Origin: Demequina maris | GTDB lineage: Bacteria; Actinomycetota; Actinomycetes; Actinomycetales; Demequinaceae | Direction: 5' to 3' | Assembly (NCBI RefSeq): GCF_000971155.1 | Contig: NZ_BBLX01000005.1 | Span: forward strand, 162,882-226,881 | DNA: 64,000 nt | Shown: in pieces, positions 8,461-16,941 of the stretch | Numbering within the stretch: the stretch's first letter is position 1 | How the letters are laid out: the number at the start of each line of letters is the position of its first letter | The notes under the pieces: generated by a model | Told to the model about the DNA's origin: nothing | Database searches by the model: none | The model's input: only the letters and a program-made list of their open reading frames with translations | Made by a program: the position numbers and the translations under genes

Positions 8461-9000
8461 ATGAGCGAGGGCGACGAGATCCGGATCGACGTGGTGAGCA
8501 CCGCCGACGCGGGCGAGCTCCTGACGGTGCGCCGTGCGGCGTTCGTCTCCGAGGCGCAGGTCTTCAACGACCCGAACATCCCCGCGCTCACGCAGACGCT
8601 CGAGGAGCTCGTCGTCGACCTGCAGGACGGCAACGTCATCACGCTCGGCGGGTGGATGGGCCACCGGCTCGTCGGCTCGATCCGCGTGGGCCTCGAGAAC
8701 GGCAAGGCCACCATCGGCCGCCTCGCCGTCGCGCCCGACCAGCAGGGCCACGGCATCGGCACGCAGCTGCTGTTCGCGGTGCTCGCGTACCTGCCCGAGG
8801 ACACCAAGGAGGTCTGGGTCTTCACCGGCCAGAACTCCAAGCACAACATCGCGATGTACAACAAGGCCGGATACGAGCACCAGTTCGACCAGGTCGCGGG
8901 CGACCTGACGTACGCGTACCTGCGCAAGGTGCTCGAGGCGGGCGCGATCATCGACGACGAGGACGATGCGGAGGACGCCCCGGCGCCCTCGGAGAGCTGA
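8461..9000 (+). CDS. GNAT family N-acetyltransferase
   Basis: Single-domain acetyl-CoA-dependent acyltransferase (179 aa) with an acidic C-terminal tail. The acetyl-CoA loop is GRLAVAPDQQGHGIGTQLL near residues 80-98 (pattern Q-Q-G-H-G-I-G). The later AMYNKAGYEH stretch fits the fold's last strands. The substrate cannot be told from sequence. A CAGGAT box six bases before ATG 8461 and the lack of a ribosome site suggest a leaderless start. It is followed after 23 bases by a membrane-protein gene. Confidence 0.85.
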   Translation: MSEGDEIRIDVVSTADAGELLTVRRAAFVSEAQVFNDPNIPALTQTLEELVVDLQDGNVITLGGWMGHRLVGSIRVGLENGKATIGRLAVAPDQQGHGIGTQLLFAVLAYLPEDTKEVWVFTGQNSKHNIAMYNKAGYEHQFDQVAGDLTYAYLRKVLEAGAIIDDEDDAEDAPAPSES

Positions 9001-9023
9001 ACCGCGCGAGCTGAGGAGGGGCG

Positions 9024-9893
9024 ATGACCTGGTACGACACGGTCATCGTCGAGCCCGGGCGGGCGCCCACGCTGTGGTTGCTCATCGGCTTCGTGCTGAC
9101 CTTCGCGATCACCCGCGGGGTGACGCGGCGGATCCGCGCGCGTGAGCACGCCGTCGCGATCGGGGAGGCCGAGCCGTCCGAGGGCGGCATGATCTCGAAC
9201 ATCCACCTCGGCGGCGTCCACGTCCACCACCAGGTGTGGGGCATCCTCCTCGTGCTCGTCACCGGCGTGCTCCAGTTCCGCTACGCGCCCTCCTCGCCGT
9301 GGGTCGAGATCCTCGCGGCGCTGTTCGGAGCGGGCGCGGCGCTCGCGCTCGACGAGTTCGCGCTATGGCTCCACCTCGAGGACGTGTACTGGTCCGCGGA
9401 GGGGCGCAAGTCGATCGACGCGATCCTCGTCGCGTCGGTGCTGGCGCTCGCCCTGCTGCTCGGCACGTCGCCCATCGGCGTGAGCCCGGAGGACGCCGGG
9501 TCGTGGTGGGCGTTCGCGATCACGCTCGCGCTCCACTTCGCCTTCGTGATCCTCAGCGCGCTCAAGGGCAAGCGGATCACGGCGCTCATCGGTGTCGTCG
9601 TGCCGACGGTCGCCCTGATCGCGGCGATCCGCCTCGCCAAGCCCACGTCGTTCTGGGCGCACCGCCGCTACGGCGAGGAGAGGATGGCGCGCGCGCGCCG
9701 CCGCTACTCCGAGGAGTACCAGGCGCGCTGGGACCGCCTCCGCGACCGCATCGGCGGCCGCCACGGCACCCGGCTGGGGGCCGCCGTGGAGCGCCGGGTC
9801 AACGAGGGGTTCGTCCACGCGACGCGGGACGATGCGCCGGTCACGTCCCCCGACCACGGCCCCGACGCGGTCGGGCGGGAGACGGGGGCCTAG
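9024..9893 (+). CDS. conserved actinobacterial integral membrane protein
   Basis: Unrecognised membrane protein of 289 aa. It has about five to six hydrophobic segments (for example WLLIGFVLTFAI, WGILLVLVTGVLQF, ILVASVLALALLLG, ALHFAFVILSALKG) and a cytoplasmic, Arg-rich tail from about residue 215. A histidine cluster, NIHLGGVHVHHQVWG, near residues 58-72 looks conserved-type and could bind a metal or heme; this is inference only. The ribosome site GAGGAGGGG sits directly upstream of ATG 9024. No function is claimed. Confidence 0.75.
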   Translation: MTWYDTVIVEPGRAPTLWLLIGFVLTFAITRGVTRRIRAREHAVAIGEAEPSEGGMISNIHLGGVHVHHQVWGILLVLVTGVLQFRYAPSSPWVEILAALFGAGAALALDEFALWLHLEDVYWSAEGRKSIDAILVASVLALALLLGTSPIGVSPEDAGSWWAFAITLALHFAFVILSALKGKRITALIGVVVPTVALIAAIRLAKPTSFWAHRRYGEERMARARRRYSEEYQARWDRLRDRIGGRHGTRLGAAVERRVNEGFVHATRDDAPVTSPDHGPDAVGRETGA

Positions 9894-9916
9894 GTCCGCG
9901 CGGGCCCCGAGCCCGT

Positions 9917-9925
9917 TGCTAGACT
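9917..9925 (+). promoter_or_regulatory. extended -10 promoter of the riboswitch-glyA transcript
   Basis: TGC followed by TAGACT (9920-9925) gives an extended -10 element (TGnTAnnnT). The predicted transcript start falls at about 9931, the first base of the ZTP riboswitch. No convincing -35 box is seen, as expected for an extended -10 promoter. Confidence 0.5.
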
Positions 9926-9929
9926 CGGG

Positions 9930-10012
9930 CCTGCCGCAACTGGCGCAGTGGGTCACCCACAGGGAGCGGCAAGGAGTACAGAGACGACTGCTGGTCGCAC
10001 GCCTGGGCCACT
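9930..10012 (+). ncRNA. ZTP (pfl-motif) riboswitch
   Basis: Upstream of glyA-folD lie the conserved blocks of the pfl RNA in the right order: CAACTGGCG (9937-9945), a GTGGGTCACCCAC hairpin, GGGAGCG (9962-9968), a variable arm, then the pseudoknot-forming GCCTGGGC (10001-10008). This class senses the purine intermediate ZMP/ZTP, which builds up when 10-formyl-THF is short, and turns on one-carbon genes. glyA and folD are classical targets. A GCCGGC hairpin at 10032-10049 follows, just before the ribosome site near 10057; it may be the switching expression platform. Confidence 0.85.
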
Positions 10013-10067
10013 GGTCACCGGAATCACGCATGCCGGCGACCCCGCCGGCGGACAGACAAGGACAGTC

Positions 10068-11360
10068 ATGACGACCGACTCCAGCGCCACCGCTGCGGTG
10101 ATGAACGCCACGCTGCAGGACTTCGACCCCGAGATCGCCCAGGTCCTCGACCGCGAGCTCGACCGCCAGCGCACCTACCTCGAGATGATCGCGTCCGAGA
10201 ACTTCGTGCCGCGCTCCGTGCTCCAGGCGCAGGGCTCCGTGCTCACCAACAAGTACGCCGAGGGCTACCCCGGCCGCCGCTACTACGGCGGCTGCGAGGA
10301 GGTCGACGTCGCGGAGACCATCGCGATCGAGCGCGCCAAGTCGCTGTTCGGCGCCGAGTACGCGAACGTCCAGCCCCACTCTGGCGCCACCGCCAACGCC
10401 GCGGTGCTGCACGCGCTCATCAACGCCGGCGACAAGATCATGGGCCTCTCGCTCGCGCACGGCGGCCACCTCACGCACGGCATGAAGCTCAACTTCTCGG
10501 GCAAGCTCTACGACGTCGCCGCGTACGGCCTCGACGAGCAGACGCACCGCATCGAGATGGAGCAGGTGCGCGAGCAGGCCCTCGCCGAGCGTCCCGACGT
10601 CATCATCGCCGGCTGGTCGGCGTACCCCCGCCACCTCGACTTCGCCGCCTTCCGCTCGATCGCGGACGAGGTCGGCGCCAAGCTGTGGACCGACATGGCG
10701 CACTTCGCGGGCCTCGTGGCCGCGGGCCTGCACCCCAGCCCCGTGCCGCACTCGGACGTGGTCTCGACCACCATCCACAAGACCATCGGCGGCCCCCGCT
10801 CCGGCATGATCGTCGCGCGCGACACCGTGCTCGCGAAGAAGCTCAACTCGGCCGTGTTCCCGGGCCAGCAGGGCGGCCCGCTCATGCACGTGATCGCCGC
10901 GAAGGCGGTCGCGCTCAAGGCCGCGGCCGGCGAGGAGTTCAAGGAGCGCCAGGAGCGCGTCCTCGAGGGCGCGCGCATCATCGCCGAGCGCCTCACCTCG
11001 CCCGACGCCATCGAGGCGGGCGTCAACGTCGTCACCGGCGGCACCGACGTCCACCTGGTCCTCGCGGACCTGCGCCACTCGCCGCTCGACGGCCAGCAGG
11101 CGGAGGACCTCCTCCACGAGGTCGGCATCACCGTCAACCGCAACGCCGTCCCGTTCGACCCCCGCCCGCCGATGGTCACCTCCGGCGTGCGCATCGGCAC
11201 CGCTGCCCTCGCGAGCCGCGGCTTCGGGGCCGAGGAGTTCACCGAGGTCGCCGACGTCATCGCCACGGCGCTCAAGGGCGGCGCGGATGTCCAGGCGCTG
11301 CGCGCCCGCGTCGCGCGCCTCGCGGACGACTTCCCGCTGTACGAGGGCCTCGCCCAGTAA
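10068..11360 (+). CDS. glyA: serine hydroxymethyltransferase
   Basis: PLP enzyme interconverting serine plus THF with glycine plus 5,10-methylene-THF (430 aa, standard length). The N-terminal MIASENF motif is visible, as is the PLP-lysine segment [17 protein letters not shown] near residue 240. I start it at ATG 10068, behind AAGGACAG. A longer reading frame extends back to 9948 but would run through the riboswitch, so I reject it. It forms an operon with folD (TAATG overlap). Control is predicted by the ZTP riboswitch upstream. Confidence 0.97.
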   Translation: MTTDSSATAAVMNATLQDFDPEIAQVLDRELDRQRTYLEMIASENFVPRSVLQAQGSVLTNKYAEGYPGRRYYGGCEEVDVAETIAIERAKSLFGAEYANVQPHSGATANAAVLHALINAGDKIMGLSLAHGGHLTHGMKLNFSGKLYDVAAYGLDEQTHRIEMEQVREQALAERPDVIIAGWSAYPRHLDFAAFRSIADEVGAKLWTDMAHFAGLVAAGLHPSPVPHSDVVSTTIHKTIGGPRSGMIVARDTVLAKKLNSAVFPGQQGGPLMHVIAAKAVALKAAAGEEFKERQERVLEGARIIAERLTSPDAIEAGVNVVTGGTDVHLVLADLRHSPLDGQQAEDLLHEVGITVNRNAVPFDPRPPMVTSGVRIGTAALASRGFGAEEFTEVADVIATALKGGADVQALRARVARLADDFPLYEGLAQ

Positions 11361-12238
11361 TGGCGCAGATCCTCGACGGCAAGGCCACCGCGGCCGCCAT
11401 CAAGGCCGAGCTCGCGGAGCGGGTGACGGCGCTGCGCGAGCGCGGCGTCGTCCCCGGCCTCGGGACGCTGCTCGTCGGCGACGACCCGGGCTCGACCTGG
11501 TACGTCAACGGCAAGCACGCCGACTGCGCCGAGGTGGGCATCGCCTCCATCCGTGAGGACCTGCCCGGCACCGCGACGCAGGAGGAGATCGAGGCGGCGG
11601 TCGCGCGGCTCAACGCCAACCCCGACTGCACCGGCTTCATCGTGCAGCTCCCGCTGCCGCGGGGCATCGACACCAACCGCGTGCTCGAGCTCGTCGACCC
11701 CGACAAGGACGCCGACGGCCTGCACCCGACCAACCTCGGGCGCCTCGTGCTGCGCATCGCGGAGGACATCGACTCGAGCCTGCCGTGCACGCCTAAGGGC
11801 ATCATCGAGCTCATGACGCGCCACGGCATCGACCTGCGCGGCAAGGAGGTCGTGGTCGTCGGCCGCGGCACCACCGTGGGCCGCTCGATCGGGCTGCTCC
11901 TCACCCGCAAGGCCGTCAACGCGACCGTGACGCTGTGCCACACCGGCACGCAGGACCTCGCCGCTCACACCCGCGGCGCGGACGTGGTCATCGCCGCGGC
12001 GGGCGTGCCCGGCATCGTCACCGCGGACATGGTCAAGGACGGCGCGGTGCTCGTCGACGTCGGCGTCTCCCGGGTCACGGACCCCGAGACCGGCAAGTCG
12101 CGCGTGGCCGGGGACATCGCCCTCGACGCACGCGAGAAGGCCTCCTGGTACTCGCCCAACCCCGGCGGCGTGGGCCCGATGACCCGCGCGATGCTGCTGA
12201 GCAACGTGGTCGAGAGCGCGGAGCGCGCGCTCGCCTGA
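11360..12238 (+). CDS. folD: bifunctional methylene-THF dehydrogenase / methenyl-THF cyclohydrolase
   Basis: Oxidises 5,10-methylene-THF and hydrolyses the product to 10-formyl-THF, using the glyA product directly (292 aa, normal). The catalytic Lys/Tyr segment is [15 protein letters not shown] near residues 48-62. The nucleotide-binding Rossmann signature is [13 protein letters not shown] near residue 165. The closing [17 protein letters not shown] motif is intact. The ATG at 11360 shares its first base with the glyA TAA stop, so translation is coupled. A palindromic repeat element follows 24 bases after the stop. Confidence 0.97.
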   Translation: MAQILDGKATAAAIKAELAERVTALRERGVVPGLGTLLVGDDPGSTWYVNGKHADCAEVGIASIREDLPGTATQEEIEAAVARLNANPDCTGFIVQLPLPRGIDTNRVLELVDPDKDADGLHPTNLGRLVLRIAEDIDSSLPCTPKGIIELMTRHGIDLRGKEVVVVGRGTTVGRSIGLLLTRKAVNATVTLCHTGTQDLAAHTRGADVVIAAAGVPGIVTADMVKDGAVLVDVGVSRVTDPETGKSRVAGDIALDAREKASWYSPNPGGVGPMTRAMLLSNVVESAERALA

Positions 12239-12261
12239 CCGCGCGCGTCCACCTTCACGTC

Positions 12262-12330
12262 GCAACCGGCGTACGGATCACCGCGAGGGGCCCTCCCAGC
12301 CCGTCGGAACCCGTTCCGTACGCCGGTTGC
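12262..12330. repeat. palindromic intergenic element, copy 1
   Basis: Inverted 16-base arms GCAACCGGCGTACGGA (12262-12277) and TCCGTACGCCGGTTGC (12315-12330) match perfectly around a 37-base GC-rich loop. It lies between folD and exonuclease III and could act as a folD terminator. Its outer arms match three other elements in the window, but this copy lacks their central CCAGGGACGATGCG. Confidence 0.85.
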
Positions 12331-12370
12331 GTGCGTCCGGGCGTCGGCGGGCGCCGGTACCGTTGACGCC

Positions 12371-13171
12371 ATGAGAATCGCTTCCGTCAACGTCAACGGC
12401 GTGCGCGCCGCCGCCAAGAAGGGCATGCATGACTGGATCGCCGCCTCCGCGTGCGACGTCATCTGCCTCCAGGAGGTCCGCGCCCCGCTCGAGATCACCG
12501 CGGGGCTCATCGGTGACGACTGGAACGTGGTCGAGCAGGCCTGCGAGATCAAGGGCCGCGCGGGCGTCGCGATCGCCTCCCGCGCGCCGCTGACGGACGT
12601 GCTCGCGGGCGTCGACGCGCTCGGCGGCGCGATGGGCGAGCCGGTGCACACCGGCCGCTGGATCGAGGCCACCGTCGAGTCCCCGTCGGGCCCCGTCCGC
12701 GTCGTCTCCGTCTACATGCACTCCGGCACCGCCGGCACGCCGAAGATGGACGACAAGTACGCGATGCTCGACGCGATGACGGAGCGCCTCGCGGCGCTGC
12801 GCCAGGAGTTCGACCGCGTCGTGGTGATGGGCGACATCAACATCGCGCACAGCGAGAACGACATCAAGAACTGGAAGGGCAACCTCAAGTCCGCGGGCTT
12901 CCTGCCCGAGGAGCGCGCCTACCAGGACCGCTGGGTCGAGGCCGGCTGGGTCGACGTCCACCGCGCGCTCGAGGGGCCCAAGCCCGGCCCGTACACGTGG
13001 TGGTCCATGCGCGGCCAGGCCTTCGACAACGACGCCGGCTGGCGCATCGACTACCAGTACGCGAGCCCGCTGCTCGCGGCGAAGGCGACCGCGGTGCGCG
13101 TCGACCGCCAGGCGTCGTGGGACGCCCGCTGGACGGACCACGCCCCGCTCGTCGTCGACTACGCGCTGTAG
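12371..13171 (+). CDS. xth: exonuclease III / AP endonuclease
   Basis: Mg-dependent AP endonuclease and 3'-exonuclease of base-excision repair (266 aa). Family motifs run in order: SVNVNGVRAA at the N-terminus, ICLQEVRAP with the metal-binding Glu near residue 36, GDINIAHSENDIKN near residue 157, WRIDYQ near residue 226, and the closing TDHAPLVVDY His. A TACCGT box at 12358-12363 ends seven bases before ATG 12371 and no ribosome site is present, so the mRNA is probably leaderless. It converges on galK, with a strong shared terminator between. Confidence 0.95.
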   Translation: MRIASVNVNGVRAAAKKGMHDWIAASACDVICLQEVRAPLEITAGLIGDDWNVVEQACEIKGRAGVAIASRAPLTDVLAGVDALGGAMGEPVHTGRWIEATVESPSGPVRVVSVYMHSGTAGTPKMDDKYAMLDAMTERLAALRQEFDRVVVMGDINIAHSENDIKNWKGNLKSAGFLPEERAYQDRWVEAGWVDVHRALEGPKPGPYTWWSMRGQAFDNDAGWRIDYQYASPLLAAKATAVRVDRQASWDARWTDHAPLVVDYAL

Positions 13172-13177
13172 CCGCCG

Positions 13178-13210
13178 CGTGCATCGTCCCGTCGCCCGGG
13201 ACGATGCACG
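13178..13210. terminator. bidirectional terminator made of a GCATCGTCCC inverted pair
   Basis: A perfect 14-bp stem (13178-13191 with 13197-13210) encloses a 5-base loop between two convergent genes. Each arm is one copy of the window's over-represented motif (GCATCGTCC / GGACGATGC). There is no T-run, as is common in high-GC actinobacteria. Confidence 0.85.
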
Positions 13211-13213
13211 GGC

Positions 13214-14440
13214 TCAGACGAGCAGGTAGCGCGGGCGGGGGATCGCGTACATGTCGAACAGCTCGTCCACGCGGCGCGCGACCACGTCGATCTGCGTCGC
13301 CCGCACGAGCGCGACCGCGCAGCCGCCGAAGCCCGCTCCCGCGAGTCTTGCGCCGAGCGCGCCCGCCTCGACCGCGCCCTCGACGGCGATGTCCAGCTCG
13401 GGCGTGCTCGCGCCGTAGTCCGAGCGTAGCGAGCGGTGCGAGGTGAGCATGAGCGCGCCGATCTCCGTGAAGCGGTCGTGCGCGGGGCCCAGCCCCGCGA
13501 GCTCCGCGACGGTCTCGCGCACCCGCAGGTCCTCGGTGACGATGTGCCGCGCGCGACGATGCACGATCGGGTCGGAGATGGCCCGTACCTGGGCGATCGC
13601 GCCGGGGGAGTCGGCGAGCGCGCGCAGGGAGCGCACCCCCAGGGTGGCCGCGGCGAGGGCGGCGTCGCGGCTGCGGCGGCTGTAGGACTCGCGCCAGCCG
13701 GGGTTGCGGGCGCCGGTGTCGATCAGCAGCAGCCGCATCCCGTAGTCCGGGAAGTACAGGGGGTAGCGGGTGATGTCCGGCGGGACCTCGGAGAAGTCGA
13801 GCAGCACCGCCTCCCCGTCCGCGCACCGCAGCACCGTGTGCGTGTCGAGCCGCCCGCACGGGAAGCCGACGTAGATGTTCTCCGCCTCCCAGCAGGCCTC
13901 GGCGAGCTCGGTCGCGCCGGCCTCGGTGTCGAGCGCGAGCCCCCACACCGTGTCGGCCGCGCGCGCGACGCCGGCCGACAGCGCGGCCGACGAGCCGAGG
14001 CCTGCGCTGGTGGGCAGGCACGAGTCGATGGCGAGGTCGAGGCCGGTCACCGGGTAGCCGCGCTCCGCGAGGGCCCACACCACGCCGGCGACGCGCGACG
14101 GCCAGCCGTCGTCCGACGGGCCCAGCGCGTCGAGCGCGCCCTCCCACCGGGGACCCGGACCGCGCACCGCATCCCCCTGCGCGGTCACCACCCGCAGCGC
14201 CTGGTCCTCGCGGCGGCGCGCGGCCACGAACGTGCGGTGGGTGGTGACGGTGGCGAGGGTGAGGCCCTCGCTGTAGTCGGTGTGGTCGCCGACGATGGTG
14301 AGGCGGCCCGGGGCCGAGACGATCGCGTCCGGCTCGCCCTCGAACGACTCCGCGAAGAGGTCCCGGGCGCGGTCGGCCCCCTCGTCGAGGCTCCACGGCT
14401 CGAGCCAGCGAGGCGCATCGTCCGACGCGGACGCGGTCAC
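13214..14440 (-). CDS. galK: galactokinase
   Basis: GHMP kinase phosphorylating galactose at C1, the entry step of the Leloir pathway (408 aa). The galactokinase signature is present in variant form, APGRLTIVGDHTDYSEGL near residue 43 (usually GRVNLIGEHTDY). The ATP loop is LPTSAGLGSSAAL near residue 130 and the C-terminal GHMP motif is AGFGGCAVAL. The start codon is GTG at 14440. A CACAAT -10 box (minus strand, 14452-14447) lies six bases upstream and there is no ribosome site, so the message looks leaderless. No galT or galE is adjacent. Paralogues in the GHMP family make galactose likely rather than certain. Confidence 0.88.
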   Translation of the reverse strand: MTASASDDAPRWLEPWSLDEGADRARDLFAESFEGEPDAIVSAPGRLTIVGDHTDYSEGLTLATVTTHRTFVAARRREDQALRVVTAQGDAVRGPGPRWEGALDALGPSDDGWPSRVAGVVWALAERGYPVTGLDLAIDSCLPTSAGLGSSAALSAGVARAADTVWGLALDTEAGATELAEACWEAENIYVGFPCGRLDTHTVLRCADGEAVLLDFSEVPPDITRYPLYFPDYGMRLLLIDTGARNPGWRESYSRRSRDAALAAATLGVRSLRALADSPGAIAQVRAISDPIVHRRARHIVTEDLRVRETVAELAGLGPAHDRFTEIGALMLTSHRSLRSDYGASTPELDIAVEGAVEAGALGARLAGAGFGGCAVALVRATQIDVVARRVDELFDMYAIPRPRYLLV

Positions 14441-14518
14441 GCGCTCATTGTGCCAGCGGGAGCGGTCCCGCGCCGGGCCGGGCGTGCCACAATGCGAGGG
14501 TCAGCCGAGGAGGTTCCC

Positions 14519-15112
14519 ATGGCCCGCACGCCCGCGCCCGAGCCCGAGGAGGGCGCAGTCGAGGAGGCGCCGGCCCCGGAGGCCGCGCCCACCGCGGAGA
14601 TGCCCGCCGGCCAGCCCGCGCCCGAGGCGGCGCCGCCCGCCCCGGCGCCCGCCGCATCGTCCGTCCCGCCGTCCGTGCTCGAGCGCGTCCGGGCCAACCG
14701 CGTGGGGCCGCTCGCCGCGGCGCTCACGGTGGCCGTCGTGGTCGCGCTGCTGCTCGCGATCCTGGTGCCGAGCGAGCCCAACCTGTACGCGTCCGTCCTG
14801 CTGGGGCTGCTGCTCACCGCGGCGGTGGGCTTCACCACCCGCTACCTGTCCCGCGAGCACGGGCTGCTCACCCAGCTCACGGCGTTCGTCGCGACCGTCA
14901 TCGGCGTGCACCTCATGGCGGTCACGGGCTCGATCGACGGCGTGGCTTCGGGCGGCGCGGGCCAGCTGCTCGAGCTCATCGGCGCGAGCGGGCCGGGCTT
15001 CGACGACGCCCTGCTGACGGCCCTCGCGACGCCCGCGATCACCACGGGCGGCATCATCGCGGGCCTGGTGGCCGCGATCATCGCCGGCTGGGGCCCGCGC
15101 GACCGGGACTGA
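14519..15112 (+). CDS. membrane protein with Pro/Ala/Glu-rich cytoplasmic head
   Basis: Protein of 197 aa that I cannot assign to a named family. Residues 1-55 are a low-complexity Pro/Ala/Glu stretch. About four hydrophobic segments follow (LAAALTVAVVVALLLAILV, ASVLLGLLLTAAVG, LTAFVATVIGVHLM, and IIAGLVAAIIAGW at the end). The ribosome site CGAGGAGG at 14506-14513 defines ATG 14519. It is divergent from galK with only 78 bases between starts, so the promoters must nearly overlap. A CACAAT box at 14488-14493 may be its -10. Confidence 0.75.
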   Translation: MARTPAPEPEEGAVEEAPAPEAAPTAEMPAGQPAPEAAPPAPAPAASSVPPSVLERVRANRVGPLAAALTVAVVVALLLAILVPSEPNLYASVLLGLLLTAAVGFTTRYLSREHGLLTQLTAFVATVIGVHLMAVTGSIDGVASGGAGQLLELIGASGPGFDDALLTALATPAITTGGIIAGLVAAIIAGWGPRDRD

Positions 15113-15140
15113 CAGGCCGCACGTCCCCATCACCCAGCCG

Positions 15141-15199
15141 TACCGCTGACGGTGCGGAACCGCCGCGCGCGGAGGCTCCCGGTACCGCTCAGCGTGCGG
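15141..15199 (+). repeat. two-copy short direct repeat in the gap before mrp
   Basis: TACCGCTGACGGTGCGG (15141-15157) and TACCGCTCAGCGTGCGG (15183-15199) match at 14 of 17 positions, and each is itself partly palindromic. They lie between the convergent 3' ends of the membrane-protein gene and mrp, so they may form end-of-transcript hairpins. Confidence 0.6.
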
Positions 15200-15208
15200 G
15201 GCCGACCG

Positions 15209-16333
15209 CTACTTCCGGACGGGCGTGACGCCGAGCGAGCGCCCGGCGAGGCCACGCTGACGTGCGGTGAGCCGGCGGGCCACCGCGCGCATCGCCTCCG
15301 CCGCGGGAGACTCCGGGTCCGACACCACGACGGGCGTGCCGTTGTCGCCGGCCTCGCGGGCGGTGATGTCGAGCGGTACCTGGCCGAGCACCGGCACGTC
15401 GGTGCCGAGCACCTTGGTGAGCCGGTCCGCGACGGTCTGGCCGCCGCCCTCGCCGAACACGTGGAGACGCGACCCGTCGGCCTGCTCGAGCCACGCCATG
15501 TTCTCGACGACGCCGACCACGGACTGCGAGGTCTGGGTCGCGATGGCGCCCGCGCGCTCGGCGACGCCAGCGGCGGCCGCCTGCGGGGTGGTCACCACGA
15601 GGATCTCGGCGTGGGGGAGCAGCTGCGCGACGGAGATCGCGATGTCGCCGGTCCCGGGCGGCAGGTCGAGGAGGAGCACGTCGAGGTCGCCCCAGAACAC
15701 GTCCGCGAGGAACTGCTCGATCGCGCGGTGCAGCATGGGCCCGCGCCACACGACCGGCTGGCCCTCGGGCACGAACATGCCGATCGACACGGCCTTGACC
15801 TCGTGCGCGATGGGCGGCAGCAGCATGTCGTCGAGGCGGGTCGGCTGGCCCTGCACTCCCAGCATGCCGGGGATCGAGAAGCCGAAGATGTCCGCGTCGA
15901 GCACGCCCACCTTGAGGCCGTCCTGCGCCATCGCGGCCGCGAGGTTCGCGGTGACGGTCGACTTGCCGACGCCGCCCTTGCCGGACGCGATCGCGTAGAT
16001 GCGCGTCATGTTGCCGGGCTGCGTGAACTGGATGACGGGCTCGGGCTTGCCGCCGCGCAGCTTGGAGCGCAGCTCGAGGCGCTGCTCCTCGGACATGACG
16101 CCGAGCTCGATGCGCACGTCGGCCACGCCGTCGACCGAGCGGGCCGCGGCGTCCACGTCGGTGGTGATGCGCTCGCGCATCGGACAGCCCTGGGTGGTGA
16201 GGTCGATGCCGACCACCGCGAGATCGCCCTCGAGGTCCACCGAGCGGACCATGCCGATCTCGGTGATGGGGCGGCGGATCTCGGGGTCGATGACCTTCGC
16301 AAGGGCGTCGCGGATGAGCTCGACGGTAGGCAT
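15209..16333 (-). CDS. mrp: Mrp/ApbC family Fe-S cluster carrier ATPase
   Basis: P-loop ATPase that carries and delivers Fe-S clusters (374 aa). An N-terminal MIP18/DUF59 domain (residues 1-~95, with TQGCPMRE) precedes the deviant Walker A SGKGGVGKSTVTANLA near residue 116. Later motifs are LDADIFGFSIPGMLG and LLLDLPPGTGD. The usual C-terminal CxxC pair of other Mrp proteins is not evident in this shorter tail. I choose ATG 16333: a TACGAT -10 box (minus strand, 16346-16341) lies seven bases upstream and overlaps the alternative ATG at 16342. mrp, DUF1003 and MgtE-N genes are also clustered in M. tuberculosis (Rv1229c-Rv1232c). Confidence 0.93.
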   Translation of the reverse strand: MPTVELIRDALAKVIDPEIRRPITEIGMVRSVDLEGDLAVVGIDLTTQGCPMRERITTDVDAAARSVDGVADVRIELGVMSEEQRLELRSKLRGGKPEPVIQFTQPGNMTRIYAIASGKGGVGKSTVTANLAAAMAQDGLKVGVLDADIFGFSIPGMLGVQGQPTRLDDMLLPPIAHEVKAVSIGMFVPEGQPVVWRGPMLHRAIEQFLADVFWGDLDVLLLDLPPGTGDIAISVAQLLPHAEILVVTTPQAAAAGVAERAGAIATQTSQSVVGVVENMAWLEQADGSRLHVFGEGGGQTVADRLTKVLGTDVPVLGQVPLDITAREAGDNGTPVVVSDPESPAAEAMRAVARRLTARQRGLAGRSLGVTPVRK

Positions 16334-16381
16334 GGCGTCCATCGTAGGCGCTCGCCCGGGGCCTCCCGCGCGGGTGGGGAG

Positions 16382-16409
16382 GGACGATGCGGCGACCACC
16401 GCATCGTCC
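16382..16409. terminator. terminator hairpin made of a GGACGATGCGG inverted pair
   Basis: Perfect 11-bp stem (16382-16392 with 16399-16409) around a 6-base loop, just downstream of the DUF1003 stop on the minus strand and upstream of mrp's own promoter. Both arms are again the repeated motif. Confidence 0.75.
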
Positions 16410-16413
16410 GGGG

Positions 16414-16941
16414 TCAGCGCGTGCGGCGGGCGGGCTTGCGGGGCTCGTCGCCCTGCTCGTCGTCGTTCTCCTCGGCGCGCAGCTCCTCGAGCAGCGCACG
16501 CAGCTCGGAGCGCACGAAGTCGCGGGTCGCGGTCTCGCCGAGCGCCTGGCGTAGCGACGCCATCTCGCGGGCGAGGTACTCGGTGTCGGCGAGCGAGCGG
16601 GCGGCCTGCTGGCGGTCCTGCTCGGCGGCCACGCGGTCGCGGTCGTCCTGGCGGTTCTGCGCGAGCAGGATCAGGGGCGCGGCGTAGGAGGCCTGCAGCG
16701 ACAGCATCAGCGTGAGCGCGGTGAAGCCGTTCGCGGCGGAGTCGAAGCGCAGGTCCGCGGGCGCCCAGATGTTCCACGCGAGCCACACGAGGCAGAACAC
16801 CGTGAGGTAGACGAGGAAGCGCGGGGTGCCGAGGAAGCGCGCGATGCCCTCGACGAGCACGCCCGCGCGGTCCGGGTTCGAGGAGCGGCGGCGGAACAGG
16901 CCGCGCTCCGCGCCCTTAGGGCGGTCGAGACGGTCAGCCAC
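16414..16941 (-). CDS. DUF1003 membrane protein
   Basis: Small membrane protein (175 aa) of the DUF1003 family. It has two closely spaced hydrophobic segments (FLVYLTVFCLVWLAWNIW near residue 42 and FTALTLMLSLQASYAAPLILL near residue 72). A long charged, probably coiled-coil cytoplasmic tail (residues 95-175) carries many Arg, Glu and Gln. Its molecular function is unknown. Its ATG at 16941 is six bases from the MgtE-like stop, so it is co-transcribed with that gene; the same pairing in mycobacteria suggests a joint role, perhaps in metal or membrane homeostasis. Confidence 0.88.
   Translation of the reverse strand: MADRLDRPKGAERGLFRRRSSNPDRAGVLVEGIARFLGTPRFLVYLTVFCLVWLAWNIWAPADLRFDSAANGFTALTLMLSLQASYAAPLILLAQNRQDDRDRVAAEQDRQQAARSLADTEYLAREMASLRQALGETATRDFVRSELRALLEELRAEENDDEQGDEPRKPARRTR

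Noticed and set aside
9948..10067. Extended glyA start at 9948
   Set aside because: The added segment is not conserved in GlyA and covers the riboswitch blocks; ATG 10068 has a ribosome site and matches the usual protein length.
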